Assembly (NCBI GenBank): GCA_900470775.1
Contig: UCBZ01000003.1
Coordinates: 62,001 to 126,000 of the forward strand
Direction: 5' to 3'
DNA from: Hyphomicrobiales bacterium
GTDB taxonomy: Bacteria; Pseudomonadota; Alphaproteobacteria; Rhizobiales; Beijerinckiaceae
DNA length: 64,000 nucleotides
Position 1 is the first letter of the stretch; each line of letters opens with the position of its first letter. The translations under genes were made by a program, and so were the position numbers. Shown piece by piece: positions 37,259-46,426 of this stretch. The notes beneath the pieces are model-generated. The model searched no databases, was not told the origin of the DNA, and saw only the letters and a program-made list of their open reading frames with translations.

Positions 37259-37579
37259 ATGGAACCCAGCCCTTCAGCTCGCATTAATGCTGCGGAGCGC
37301 AGACTGCATGCAACGATCGAAGGGCTGGGCGGCGCATCGCCGGCTGCTATGATCGCCGAAAAATGGGGGGATAACGTCGTGGCGTATGGTGCGTTGGTTC
37401 CGAGCGTCAGAGTGGCCGGCCTTGAACGGGCCGCGCGTCTTGCCGGCGAGGCCTTTGGCCATGAAGAGGCGGCACCGCTGTCGCGTCGTCACGGCATGAC
37501 GGTGGTTCCGAGCTGGATCGCCTGGCTTCTGGCCGCTCTGGTCGCCGTCATCGGGCTTGCCGCGCTGAGCCCGCGCTGA
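37259..37579 (+). CDS. Small tail-anchored membrane protein, unknown
   Basis: The product is 106 residues. A soluble Ala/Glu/Arg-rich N-terminal part is followed by a single C-terminal membrane helix (about 84-103, PSWIAWLLAALVAVIGLAAL) and three final residues. The ribosome site is weak. Hydropathy and codon use look coding, but I do not recognise a family. It lies between parE (divergent) and the glycosyltransferase. Confidence 0.5.
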   Translation: MEPSPSARINAAERRLHATIEGLGGASPAAMIAEKWGDNVVAYGALVPSVRVAGLERAARLAGEAFGHEEAAPLSRRHGMTVVPSWIAWLLAALVAVIGLAALSPR

Positions 37580-37648
37580 GCGCGACAGCCCTATCTGCGT
37601 AGAAAATCAACGATTGCGCTCTACGCTCGGCGGCGGAGAATCTTCGCC

Positions 37649-38869
37649 ATGCGTGTCGTCATCATCAGCGACTTTGCGTCCGTCAACGGCGGCGCGGCCA
37701 AGGTCGCGATCGAGAGCGCGCGCGGTCTGGCCGAGGCCGGCGTCGAGATCGTCTTCGCCTGCGCCATCGGTCCCGTCTCGGAGCGGCTCGATCATCCCCG
37801 CATTCAGGTCGAGATGTTTAGCGGCGAGGAGATCTGGAAGGTTGGCAGCAAGTTTGCCGCCGCGCGTCAGGGCATCTGGAATGCCCCGGCCCATGCCTTC
37901 CTGAGCGCCCTGCTGTCGCGCCAGCCGGTCGGAACCCTGGTGCATCTGCATCAATGGACCAAGGCTTTCAGCCCGGCCGCGATCGCGGCGGCGGGCGAGA
38001 GCGGTTTGCCGGTCGCGATCACCATGCACGACTATTTCTCGTTTTGCCCCGTCGGCGGCTATTTTGATTTCAGGGCCGGCACGCCGTGCACGCGCGAACC
38101 GATGTCGGTTAGCTGCATCGCCAGCCATTGCGACCGCGCCTCATACGTTCACAAGCTGGTGCGCGTCGCCCGGCAATGGCGCTCGGACGAGGCGATGCGC
38201 GGCCTCAAGGCGCCGCTCTTCGTCCATGTGAGCGATTTCGCGCGACGCTTCGCCGAGCCCTTCCTGCCGAAGACCGCGCGTCATGTCGTGGTCGAAAACA
38301 TGATGGAGGCGCAGAAGCGCCTGCCGGCGGATGTCGCGAGCAACCGGCATGCGCTGTTCCTGGGGCGGTTCACGCAGGAGAAGGGTGTTCTGCAACTGGC
38401 CGAAGCCACGCGTGCCGCCGGCATGCCTTTGCGGCTCGTCGGAGATGGGGAGGTGGAGATCAAGGCTGAGATCTCGCGGCTCAATCCGCAGGCGAGCTTC
38501 GCCGGATGGGTTTCGAGCAGTGCGGTCACAGAAGAGCTGCGCGCCGCCCGCTGCCTCGTCGCGCCGTCGCTTTGGTATGAGACGGGGCCATTGACGGTCA
38601 TGGAGGCGATGGCGCAAGGCGTGCCGGCGGTTCTGGCGCGCAGCATGGGGGCTGCCGAGCGGGTAGCAGACGGGCTGACGGGCTTCGTCGTTCCCGCCTC
38701 CGATCTCGCGGCTTTGACGAGCAGTCTGGTGGCGCTTTCCGATGATGCTGTGGCGAGGCGTCTTGGCCGGGCTGCCCATGAGACCTATTGGAGCCATCCT
38801 CTGACGCTTGAGCGTCACGTCGGGCGCCTGCTCGATGCTTTTCGCGGGGCCAAGGCCGTAGCAGCCTGA
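37649..38869 (+). CDS. GT4-family glycosyltransferase
   Basis: The product is 406 residues with GGAGA upstream. The N-terminal GT-B half has DFASVNGGAAKVAIESARGL and the acceptor-side loop ITMHDYFSFCPVGGYFDF; the C-terminal half (about 225-380) has ALFLGRFTQEKGVLQLAEA and PSLWYETGPLTVMEAMAQG, the GT4 nucleotide-sugar signature. It likely adds a sugar to a surface polysaccharide. The FkbM methyltransferase and beta-helix genes follow directly. Confidence 0.9.
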   Translation: MRVVIISDFASVNGGAAKVAIESARGLAEAGVEIVFACAIGPVSERLDHPRIQVEMFSGEEIWKVGSKFAAARQGIWNAPAHAFLSALLSRQPVGTLVHLHQWTKAFSPAAIAAAGESGLPVAITMHDYFSFCPVGGYFDFRAGTPCTREPMSVSCIASHCDRASYVHKLVRVARQWRSDEAMRGLKAPLFVHVSDFARRFAEPFLPKTARHVVVENMMEAQKRLPADVASNRHALFLGRFTQEKGVLQLAEATRAAGMPLRLVGDGEVEIKAEISRLNPQASFAGWVSSSAVTEELRAARCLVAPSLWYETGPLTVMEAMAQGVPAVLARSMGAAERVADGLTGFVVPASDLAALTSSLVALSDDAVARRLGRAAHETYWSHPLTLERHVGRLLDAFRGAKAVAA

Positions 38870-38873
38870 GGCA

Positions 38874-39707
38874 TCAGCCCAGTTTACGGGTCGCCGCAAT
38901 CAGGTTCGCTGCGTGAGGCGGTGGCTGGTCGATGGCCTCGATCCAGCAGCGATGACCGGTTACCAGCCGGGTCAGTTCACGCCGGATCGGTGAGGCTTCC
39001 GAGGCATTGTGCCGCAATGCGTGAAGGTGATCGTAGCCACAGCTGCGCAGCACGCTCCAGGCCTGCTCTCCGAGATCAAACGAATTGCTCTCGAAAGCAA
39101 TGACCGGACGGTGCGTTTTCAGCATCCGCTCCAGGCCCTGGAAGACGGCGTGCTCAAACCCTTCGACATCGCATTTGACGAAGCTGATCGTGCGGCCACG
39201 GAGCACATCGAGCTGATCGAGCAGGCTGTCGCCCTGGCGCACCGGCAAGGTGAGGTCGCCCTTGCCTCTGGCGAAGGTTCCGGTGCCGTCATTGCCGTCC
39301 TCATGGAACGAGAACGGCAATTCGGCATCTTCGGTACCCAGGCCGGCATCGACGACATGGACGTTCGTACAGGCGTTCAGCGCCAGGTTGGCCCGCAGGA
39401 TCGCGCTCATGTGCGGATTGGGCTCGAAACAGACCACCTGTTCGAACAGTCTTGACCAGATCACGGCGTGATTACCGATATTGGCTCCGATATCGAGGCA
39501 GGTCCCAGCGCCCAACCCCTGACTGTCGATCATCTGGGTCAGGCAATCGAGCTCTTCGCGCTCGTAAAGCCCGTTGGTCAGGACCGCCAGGCCGACATGC
39601 TCGTGCGGAATCACGGCGAGACGAGGCGAGTTCGAACGCAACTGCGACCACTGGCTCCGCACCAGCGCCTTGATGGCGAGGTCTCTCAATCTGGACAGCG
39701 CGCCCAT
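38874..39707 (-). CDS. FkbM-family SAM methyltransferase
   Basis: The product is 277 residues from MGALSRLRDLAIKALV, set by GGGGA five bases upstream; the longer start at 39737 is unlikely. The SAM motif is CLDIGANIGNHAVIWSRLF, followed by VVCFEPNPHMSAILRANLALN and the FkbM signature SFVKCDVEGFEHAVFQG. FkbM enzymes methylate hydroxyls of sugars or natural products; beside a GT4 gene a sugar O-methylation is likely. It is convergent with the glycosyltransferase, 4 bases apart. Confidence 0.92.
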   Translation of the reverse strand: MGALSRLRDLAIKALVRSQWSQLRSNSPRLAVIPHEHVGLAVLTNGLYEREELDCLTQMIDSQGLGAGTCLDIGANIGNHAVIWSRLFEQVVCFEPNPHMSAILRANLALNACTNVHVVDAGLGTEDAELPFSFHEDGNDGTGTFARGKGDLTLPVRQGDSLLDQLDVLRGRTISFVKCDVEGFEHAVFQGLERMLKTHRPVIAFESNSFDLGEQAWSVLRSCGYDHLHALRHNASEASPIRRELTRLVTGHRCWIEAIDQPPPHAANLIAATRKLG

Positions 39708-39777
39708 ACTTATCCCCGTCGTCTCGCAGGTCCTCATGATGGCCGGGCTGATGAGCCACTATCAAAAGGATGACCCA

Positions 39778-41181
39778 ATGCCTGGATATCGTGAGTTCGA
39801 CGACGTCGTAATCGCCGATGCTACGACGCCCCCGCCGTCGGGCTTTACCAGTGCCGCGATCGGCACTGCAATCACTGCAGCCCGTACGGCAGGAAAGCCG
39901 CTTCAGGTACGGCCCGGTACCTATGACATCTCCAACATTGACATTTTGACAACGAACGGCGCTGGCCGCGGTATCGAAGTCTCGTGTCCGGCAGGAACTG
40001 CGACGCTGCGCCTGACCGGCGGCAGCTATGGGCTCCGTATCGCGGGGCAGAGCGGAATGCGCTTTCGTAATCTGGCCTTCGACGGCCAGAACCTCGCCCT
40101 GCCTGCCTATGGCGCTCCCGGCGTGATCACGGCTGCTGCCGGCCTGGTGACACTCGACAACGCCAAGGACGTCACTTTCCGGGGCTGTACATTCCGCAAC
40201 ACGGTCAAGGCCGGTAGCGAGCCAGCCGGGTCCTACAAGGCCGGGTTGCTCTGCGTGAACGACTCCCGGCCGCTCGTCCAGGAATGCAACTTCGACAATG
40301 TCGATGTCGGGCTCTGGACGTTCAGCTCCGAGACGCTCGTGGAGGGCTGCCGCATCATCGGCGCCAAGAACAATGCGATCATGATTTTCGGCACGATTGG
40401 CAGTGGCGGCAATCTGTCGGCCGTGCGCGACAACTTCATCAATTTCGTTGCCAGCGACTACGGCACGGGCGCCAACGGCAACGGCGTGGCTGTGTATCTC
40501 GCCAACGACGTCTCCGTCAGCAGAAACACCATCTTCAATTGTGCTTTCTCGGCTGTGCGCGTGAACGGCGCCTCACGAGCGCTCATCGAGGGCAACAGCT
40601 GCTGGAATATCCGCGAGGCGAGCCTCTACTACGAAGCCCCGGGAGCCGGTCAGAACGGAACCGGCGTGACCATCGTCAACAACAGGGTGGATACGGCGGG
40701 CGACGGTATCAATATCGGCAATTCCGGGTATTTCGGCGATGGCGTCGCGCGGCGTTCCGTCGTTATGGGAAATCAGCTCAGAAACCTCACCGTCACAACC
40801 ATTCCGGGCTCCGGTGGTCTCGGAGACTACGATACGGCCGCTATCGGAATTACGGCGGAGCAGGATTCCGTCATCGGCGGCAACATCATCGAAGAGGCGG
40901 CAGGCGGCATCAAGCTTGGCGTGGCGCAAGGCGCGCGGGATCTCGTCTGCGACGGCAACCTGATCCGCGATTGCGGTGTCGGCGTCGCGTTCTCGTCGAA
41001 CGCTGCCGCCGGCAAGATGGTGATCAGCAACAACATCATTTCCGGCGTCGGGAACAATGCCATCGTCTCGGCTTCGACGATCGCGCTTATCCCGCCGTTG
41101 GTCAGCTACAACGCCAATCTTGCAGCCCAAACCGCAGGTGGATCAGGTCAAATCCTTATCGTCGATAACCGCGCCTCCTAA
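39778..41181 (+). CDS. Right-handed parallel beta-helix protein (TIGR03808-like)
   Basis: The product is 467 residues from ATG 39778 with AAAGGA upstream. After an N-terminal segment with PGTYDISNIDI, many beta-helix coils run to the end (GNGVAVYLANDVSVSRNTIF, CAFSAVRVNGASRALIEGNS, QDSVIGGNIIEEAAGGIKLG). The pattern closely recalls the Rhizobiales Tat-exported repeat family TIGR03808, but no twin-arginine or other signal is present in or just upstream of the start. The fold is used by carbohydrate lyases and surface proteins. It is divergent from the FkbM gene. Confidence 0.75.
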   Translation: MPGYREFDDVVIADATTPPPSGFTSAAIGTAITAARTAGKPLQVRPGTYDISNIDILTTNGAGRGIEVSCPAGTATLRLTGGSYGLRIAGQSGMRFRNLAFDGQNLALPAYGAPGVITAAAGLVTLDNAKDVTFRGCTFRNTVKAGSEPAGSYKAGLLCVNDSRPLVQECNFDNVDVGLWTFSSETLVEGCRIIGAKNNAIMIFGTIGSGGNLSAVRDNFINFVASDYGTGANGNGVAVYLANDVSVSRNTIFNCAFSAVRVNGASRALIEGNSCWNIREASLYYEAPGAGQNGTGVTIVNNRVDTAGDGINIGNSGYFGDGVARRSVVMGNQLRNLTVTTIPGSGGLGDYDTAAIGITAEQDSVIGGNIIEEAAGGIKLGVAQGARDLVCDGNLIRDCGVGVAFSSNAAAGKMVISNNIISGVGNNAIVSASTIALIPPLVSYNANLAAQTAGGSGQILIVDNRAS

Positions 41182-41212
41182 GCCGGATCATTTGCGAGCA
41201 GGCCTCCCATCC

Positions 41213-41246
41213 GCAAACAAAAAAACCGGGGCGTTGCCGCCCCGGT
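41213..41246 (-). terminator. Rho-independent terminator of glnA
   Basis: A 10-bp perfect stem (AACCGGGGCG with CGCCCCGGTT, loop of 4) is followed on the minus strand by a T-run (the A-run at about 41214-41224 on the plus strand). It lies about 90 bases after the glnA stop and just after the convergent beta-helix gene. Confidence 0.85.
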
Positions 41247-41316
41247 TGGTCAGGTGGACCGCGCGGAACGCGGTCGGGAGGAAACTCGCAGCCGGCCGTT
41301 CGGCCAGCCGAAATCC

Positions 41317-41348
41317 TCAGTAGGAGTAGTACTCAGTAAGAGTAGTAC
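41317..41348. repeat. 16-bp tandem duplication at the glnA stop codon
   Basis: TCAGTAGGAGTAGTAC (41317-41332) is repeated as TCAGTAAGAGTAGTAC (41333-41348) with one mismatch. The second copy encodes the final residues YYSY and the stop of glnA; the first lies just after the stop. Confidence 0.85.
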
Positions 41349-42742
41349 ATGGCGAACTCGACCGGGTGAGGCGTCATCTCGAAACGCATCACGTCCTGCA
41401 TCTTGAGTTCGATATAGCTCTCGATGAAGTCGTCGTTGAAGACGCCGCCGGCCTTCAGGTAGGCGTTGTCCTTCTTCAGGTTCTCGAGCGCCTCGCGCAG
41501 CGAACCGCAGACGGTCGGGATCTTCTTCAACTCGCGCGGGGGCAGGTCGTAGAGATCCTTGTCCATCGCCGGGCCCGGATCGATCTTGTTGATGATGCCG
41601 TCGAGGCCGGCCATCAGCAGGGCGGAGAAGGCGAGATAGGGGTTCGCCATCGGATCGGGGAAGCGGACCTCGACGCGCTTGGCCTTGGGCGAGTTCGTCC
41701 ACGGAATACGGCAGGAGGCCGAGCGGTTGCGCGCCGAATAGGCGAGCAGCACAGGAGCCTCATAGCCCGGGACCAGGCGCTTGTAGGAGTTGGTCGAGGG
41801 GTTGGTGAAGGCGTTCAGGGACTTGGCGTGCTTGATGATGCCGCCGATGTACCAGAGGCACTCCTGCGACAGGTCGGCGTATTTGTTGCCGGCCATGATC
41901 GGCTTGCCACCCTTCCAGATCGACTGGTGGACGTGCATGCCCGAGCCGTTGTCGCCATAGATCGGCTTCGGCATGAAGGTCGCGGTCTTGCCGTAGCTCT
42001 GCGCGACGTTGTGGATCGCGTATTTGTAGACCTGCATGGTGTCGGCCATGTGGGTCAGGGTGTCGAACTTCAGGCCGAGCTCATGCTGGGCCGAGGCGAC
42101 CTCGTGGTGGTGCTTCTCGACCTTGGCGCCCATGGCCGCCATGGCCGCCAGCATTTCGCCGCGCATGTCCTGCGCCGAATCCTGCGGCGGGACGGGGAAG
42201 TAACCGCCCTTGGTGGCGATGCGGTGGCCGAGATTGCCGCCCTCATATTCCGTCGAGCCGTTGATCGGCAGCTCGACGTTGTCGAGCTTGAAGCCGGTAT
42301 CGTAGGGGTCGGCGGAAATCTTGACGTCGTCGAAGACGAAGAACTCGGCTTCCGGACCGACATAGCAGGTGTCGCCCACGCCGGTGGACTTGAGATAGGC
42401 CTCGGCCTTCTTGGCGATGCCGCGCGGATCGCGGCCATAGGGCTCGCCGGTGGCCGGCTCGAGCACGTCGCAGGTGATGACCATGGTCGCCGCCGAGAAG
42501 AACGGGTCCATGACGGCGGTCGTCGGGTCGGGCATCAGCAGCATGTCGGACTCGTTGATCGCCTTCCAGCCGGCGATCGAGGAACCGTCGAACATCGTAC
42601 CTTCAGCGAAGATGTCCTCATCGATCATGGTGATGTCGAACGTCACATGCTGCCACTTGCCGCGCGGGTCAGTGAAGCGGAAATCGACATATTTGACGTC
42701 GTTGTCCTTGATCGCCTTGAGGACATCCTTGGCGTTCTTCAT
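41333..42742 (-). CDS. glnA: Glutamine synthetase type I
   Basis: The product is 469 residues from [15 protein letters not shown] with AAGAGGA upstream. It joins ammonia to glutamate using ATP, as a dodecamer. Metal and substrate motifs are complete: [42 protein letters not shown] and EVRFPDP. The adenylylation Tyr lies in [12 protein letters not shown] (about 398), so activity is likely controlled by GlnE. It follows glnB by 91 bases; NtrBC at 61-63.7 kb are the expected regulators. Confidence 0.98.
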   Translation of the reverse strand: MKNAKDVLKAIKDNDVKYVDFRFTDPRGKWQHVTFDITMIDEDIFAEGTMFDGSSIAGWKAINESDMLLMPDPTTAVMDPFFSAATMVITCDVLEPATGEPYGRDPRGIAKKAEAYLKSTGVGDTCYVGPEAEFFVFDDVKISADPYDTGFKLDNVELPINGSTEYEGGNLGHRIATKGGYFPVPPQDSAQDMRGEMLAAMAAMGAKVEKHHHEVASAQHELGLKFDTLTHMADTMQVYKYAIHNVAQSYGKTATFMPKPIYGDNGSGMHVHQSIWKGGKPIMAGNKYADLSQECLWYIGGIIKHAKSLNAFTNPSTNSYKRLVPGYEAPVLLAYSARNRSASCRIPWTNSPKAKRVEVRFPDPMANPYLAFSALLMAGLDGIINKIDPGPAMDKDLYDLPPRELKKIPTVCGSLREALENLKKDNAYLKAGGVFNDDFIESYIELKMQDVMRFEMTPHPVEFAMYYSY

Positions 42743-42833
42743 CTCAGCATTCCTCTTATGGTCGTTTCTCAACTCATACGATCCGCGGGGTCGCCTGACC
42801 GCCGGGACGCCGATCTCGGGTCGGGATGAGCCC

Positions 42834-43322
<489 letters not shown>

Positions 43323-43334
43323 TCATAGCATCGG

Positions 43335-43350
43335 CGCATTCCCCCCGCCA
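43335..43350 (-). promoter_or_regulatory. Candidate sigma-54 promoter for glnB-glnA
   Basis: Read on the minus strand, TGGCGGGGGGAATGCG keeps the invariant GG and GC at the -24/-12 spacing (consensus TGGCAC-N5-TTGCA), although bases around them differ. It lies about 160 bases before the glnB start. Control of glnBA by NtrC and sigma-54 is known in related bacteria. No clear NtrC enhancer was found upstream. Confidence 0.4.
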
Positions 43351-43447
43351 TGCGGCAGTACCGTTCTGGTGGCTAGATGATAGGGCAAAAAACAGATTAT
43401 AAAATAATCAAATGCCTAATTCATAATCATATACATCGAAGTCGATC

Positions 43448-45004
43448 ATGCTTGCCCCGGTTCGGCCGCTCTCCGATGATGCCGCGATGAACCGACCGGA
43501 TCTCACCGAACTTGCCTTGCTCGACGTCGCCGGGATGGCGCTGGCCGATCAGGCCGCGATTACCGCTGGCACGCAGGGCCTTCTGCTCATGGAGAAGGCG
43601 GGGCAGGCCGTCGCGGACGCCGTCATCAGACGAGCCAGGCCAGGCGCAAACGTGCTCGTGCTGTGTGGCCCCGGCAACAATGGCGGCGATGGCTTCGTTG
43701 CCGCGCGACTTCTGGCGGATCGTGGCCTGCGCGTGACGCTGGCCCTCAGTTGCGAGCGCTCGCGCCTGGCTGGCGATGCCGCGGCAATGGCGCAGCGCTG
43801 GAAGGGGGCGATCGAGTCGATCGCCGGCCTGCAGCCGGATCGATACGACCTCATCGTCGATGCGCTGTTCGGCGCCGGGTTGAGTCGGCCTTTGGAGGGT
43901 GAGGTCGCGACGCTGGTCGCTGCGGTCAATGCGTCGGGCCGGTCCGTGGTGGCGGTCGATGTCCCCAGCGGCCTCTCCGGCGATACGGGCGCGAGCCAGG
44001 GGGAGGTGGTCCGTGCGGCCCAGACCGTGACCTTCTTCCGCCTGAAGCCGGGCCATCTGCTCCAGCCCGGCCGCGCGCTCTGCGGCACAGTCACGCTCGC
44101 CGATATCGGCATCGCGCCTGAACTGGTCTTCACCGCCGACAGCCCAGCCACGACCTTCCGCAACGCCCCGGCGCTCTGGCGCGAGGACTGGCCGTCCCAT
44201 GCCGTGGAAACCCACAAATACCGGCGCGGTGCCGTGCTCGTCGTGGCCGGCGGATTGGCTGGCGTCGGCGCCCCTCGGCTCGGGGCGCGCGCGGCGCTGC
44301 GGGTCGGAGCGGGCCAGGCCACGATCGGCTGCCGGCCGGAGGCTCTCGCCGCCCATGCCGCGCGCGGTCCCGATGCGCTGATGCAGCGGGCGGTCGCCGA
44401 CAGCGAAGCGCTCGGCCGCCTGCTGGCGGAGCCGCGGCTGTCGGCCGTTCTGATCGGCCCGGCGCTGGGGCTGGATGCGCGTGCGAGGGAGGCCGTTATG
44501 GCGGTCCTGCGCGCCGGCGTTCCAGCCGTGCTCGACGCGGATGCGCTGAGCTTGCTGGCGCCACGCATTGGAAGCCTGAAGCGACTCGTAGCGCGGCGCC
44601 GCGGCGCTTGCGTGCTGACGCCGCATGAGGGCGAATTCGAGCGCCTTTTCAGCGCCGTACCAGAGATTGCGCAGACGCCCTCCAAGCTCGAACGGGCGCG
44701 CCGCGCGGCAGTTCATGCAGCCGCTGTCGTCGTCCTCAAGGGTCCCGATACGGTGATTGCTTCTCCCGACGGCCGCGCTGCCATCAACACGACCGGCTCG
44801 CCGGCTTTGGCGACGGCGGGCTCGGGGGACGTACTCGGCGGGCTCATCGCGGGCCTGCTGGCGCAGGGCATGCCGGCGTTTGAGGCGGCCTGCGCCGCTG
44901 TCTGGCTGCACGGACGAGCGGGAGAAGAGGCTGGCATCGGGCTGATCGCAGATGATCTGCCGGAGGCAGTCATGCGGTTGCTGGGCGAGGTCGCGGGCAG
45001 CTAG
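43448..45004 (+). CDS. nnr: Bifunctional NAD(P)HX epimerase / ADP-dependent dehydratase
   Basis: The product is 518 residues from ATG 43448; ATG 43487 is an alternative. The N-terminal YjeF_N epimerase domain (about 20-215) has LCGPGNNGGDGFVAARLL and VVAVDVPSGLSGDTG; the C-terminal carbohydrate-kinase-like dehydratase domain (about 230-515) has LTPHEGEFERLF and ATAGSGDVLGGLIAGLLAQG. It repairs hydrated NADH and NADPH. It is divergent from glnB, a neighbour pair conserved in Rhizobiales. Confidence 0.95.
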   Translation: MLAPVRPLSDDAAMNRPDLTELALLDVAGMALADQAAITAGTQGLLLMEKAGQAVADAVIRRARPGANVLVLCGPGNNGGDGFVAARLLADRGLRVTLALSCERSRLAGDAAAMAQRWKGAIESIAGLQPDRYDLIVDALFGAGLSRPLEGEVATLVAAVNASGRSVVAVDVPSGLSGDTGASQGEVVRAAQTVTFFRLKPGHLLQPGRALCGTVTLADIGIAPELVFTADSPATTFRNAPALWREDWPSHAVETHKYRRGAVLVVAGGLAGVGAPRLGARAALRVGAGQATIGCRPEALAAHAARGPDALMQRAVADSEALGRLLAEPRLSAVLIGPALGLDARAREAVMAVLRAGVPAVLDADALSLLAPRIGSLKRLVARRRGACVLTPHEGEFERLFSAVPEIAQTPSKLERARRAAVHAAAVVVLKGPDTVIASPDGRAAINTTGSPALATAGSGDVLGGLIAGLLAQGMPAFEAACAAVWLHGRAGEEAGIGLIADDLPEAVMRLLGEVAGS

Positions 45005-45021
45005 CGCCACGCGCTCGCACG

Positions 45022-45055
45022 AAAAAACGGCCCGCCTTCCGAAGAAGGCGGGCCG
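45022..45055 (-). terminator. Rho-independent terminator of the PRC-barrel gene
   Basis: CGGCCCGCCTTC (45028-45039) and GAAGGCGGGCCG (45044-45055) form a 12-bp perfect stem with a CGAA tetraloop. On the minus strand a TTTTTT run follows (AAAAAA at 45022-45027). It may also stop read-through from nnr. Confidence 0.88.
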
Positions 45056-45109
45056 CGACGCAACGTGCGGACTCAACTCACAGAGGTCGGGTCACAAAAC
45101 CCGGGCCGG

Positions 45110-45655
45110 TCAGCTGCCGGAGTAGCTCACGGCCGGAGCGGTGGTGAGCTGCTCCTTGGTCATGGTGATCTTGCCGTGATCCGGATACATCGCCGGAGCC
45201 TTCGGAGCCGGAGCGGCGGCCGGAGCTGTCGCCATCGATCCACTGCCCGTGCTGCTGCCGCCCCCCGAGGGAGCCGGAGCCGGTGCCGCCGTGACCAGTG
45301 GCTTGTCGCTCCAGTTCACCTGCTCGAACGGGATCGCGACATCCTTCGAGCCCATGCCGAGGAAGCCGCCGACGCCGACCGTCACCATCTCGATCTTGCC
45401 GGTCTTGTCGAACAGAACCTCGGTGACGTCGCCGACCTTCTTGTCGTCAGGACCATAGATGTCGACGCCGATCAGCTTGGTCGCGCGCCACTTGCCCTGG
45501 CCGGCCAGATTGTTGGCGGGAACCTTGGTGGTCTCAGTCGCCGGAGCTGGCGTGGCGGCCGGTGCGCTCGGCGATGGCGCGCTGGTCTGGGCGATGGCCG
45601 TCGCGGTCAGCAGGGCGAAACCGAGCGACGTCGCTGCAATATGACGTTTGAACAT
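45110..45655 (-). CDS. Exported PRC-barrel domain protein
   Basis: The product is 181 residues with a perfect AGGAGG before the ATG. A signal peptide (MFKRHIAATSLGFALLTATAIAQ) is followed by a Pro/Ala linker, a PRC barrel (about 58-115: ATKLIGVDIYGPDDKKVGDVTEVL) and a Pro/Ala/Gly-rich tail. PRC-barrel proteins with this layout are common in Rhizobiales and often stress-related; the ligand is unknown. Confidence 0.88.
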   Translation of the reverse strand: MFKRHIAATSLGFALLTATAIAQTSAPSPSAPAATPAPATETTKVPANNLAGQGKWRATKLIGVDIYGPDDKKVGDVTEVLFDKTGKIEMVTVGVGGFLGMGSKDVAIPFEQVNWSDKPLVTAAPAPAPSGGGSSTGSGSMATAPAAAPAPKAPAMYPDHGKITMTKEQLTTAPAVSYSGS

Positions 45656-45968
45656 GATGTCCTCCTGAAGTATCCGCTTGGCAGCGGCTTGGGTAGGAAA
45701 CGCCGATGACGATGTTTTGTTCACGATCGTCATCGACAAAATATCATTCATCTGGCAGCAGGCAGTAGTCGCGGCGTTTCGTCAAAGACATCACGCCGCC
45801 GGCATTTGGCCAGCGCTGGGGTGCCCAGCGTCGATCGGTATGGCAACATGCACACCGTCGCCTTGCAGCAACGGAACGCATCGAGATCGCCAGCGTTCCA
45901 TTCCAAGGAAGAATTCATCCTGGATCTGGGCGCGCAGGGCAGCGTTGCGCCCGTTCAGGAGAGCCCCG
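45656..45968. other. Non-coding stretch holding the PRC-barrel promoter region
   Basis: This 313-base stretch contains no convincing gene. Near its left end is a perfect 10-bp inverted repeat (listed separately) and an AT-rich patch (GACAAAATATCATTC) that suits a promoter for the minus-strand PRC-barrel gene. Open frames crossing the rest have no recognisable content. Confidence 0.5.
45704..45735. promoter_or_regulatory. 10-bp inverted repeat upstream of the PRC-barrel gene
   Basis: CGATGACGAT (45704-45713) and ATCGTCATCG (45726-45735) are exact reverse complements with a 12-base T-rich spacer. The site lies 49-80 bases before the ATG of the PRC-barrel gene, a position that fits an operator. 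The binding protein is unknown. Confidence 0.5.
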
Positions 45969-46190
45969 ATGGAGACCCCGATGCCCGCAAACGCGGTGAC
46001 GATCGTTTTGGGAGAGGCGGAGTTGGCGGCCCTCGACCGCTCGATCCGCGATTCACGACCGGCGCTGACGCGCGAACAGGCGCTGTTGAAAATCGTGGCG
46101 GCCTGGGCCGCGGCTCAGCCGGGATCTGGCCCAGCGGAGGTCGATGAAGGCATGCGGCCGCATGAACTCAACGCCAGCAACGATGCGTGA
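45969..46190 (+). CDS. Small ribbon-helix-helix-like protein
   Basis: The product is 73 residues from ATG 45969 (AGGAGAG upstream); ATG 45981 with its own GGAG is possible. The segment NAVTIVLGEAELAALDRSIRD followed by LTREQALLKIVAAW fits a beta strand plus two helices as in RHH DNA-binding proteins. No toxin gene accompanies it. The acidic tail (residues 50-73) looks disordered. Assignment is tentative. Confidence 0.5.
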   Translation: METPMPANAVTIVLGEAELAALDRSIRDSRPALTREQALLKIVAAWAAAQPGSGPAEVDEGMRPHELNASNDA

Positions 46191-46258
46191 ACGGCCAGCG
46201 GCCCTGCCTCGGCCTGCCGGGAAGACATCCGCCATTCCGAGCGAACAGGTGTTTACCG

Positions 46259-46426
46259 TCAGTCCTGAGCCTCGTCGCGCCTGAGTTCGAAAGCCAGCAT
46301 GGCGTCGGCGAGGGCCTGAAGTTCACGCTCCTTATCGCCGCTGTCCGGGGCTGCGTTCAACTCCTCGACGCGCTGCTGGGCGCGCTCGTAGTCTTCCTCG
46401 GTATGGATGACGATGGGCTCTTTCAC
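46259..46426 (-). CDS. Small acidic protein, second of a coupled paralog pair
   Basis: The product is 55 residues from a GTG start that overlaps the stop of the preceding gene as GTGA. Its middle, HTEEDYERAQQRVEELNAA, aligns with ETIEDYELATQRIAALDAA of the upstream protein. The pattern (x-I-x-TEEDYExAxxRIxxL) resembles the N-terminal helix pair of HigA-type antitoxins without the DNA-binding HTH. Function unknown. Confidence 0.65.
   Translation of the reverse strand: MKEPIVIHTEEDYERAQQRVEELNAAPDSGDKERELQALADAMLAFELRRDEAQD

Noticed and set aside
37421..37450. A third copy of the GGCCTTGAAC suf leader motif
   Set aside because: The match lies within the coding frame of the small membrane protein, lacks the GGG/CCC arms in the same arrangement and is not near a start codon.
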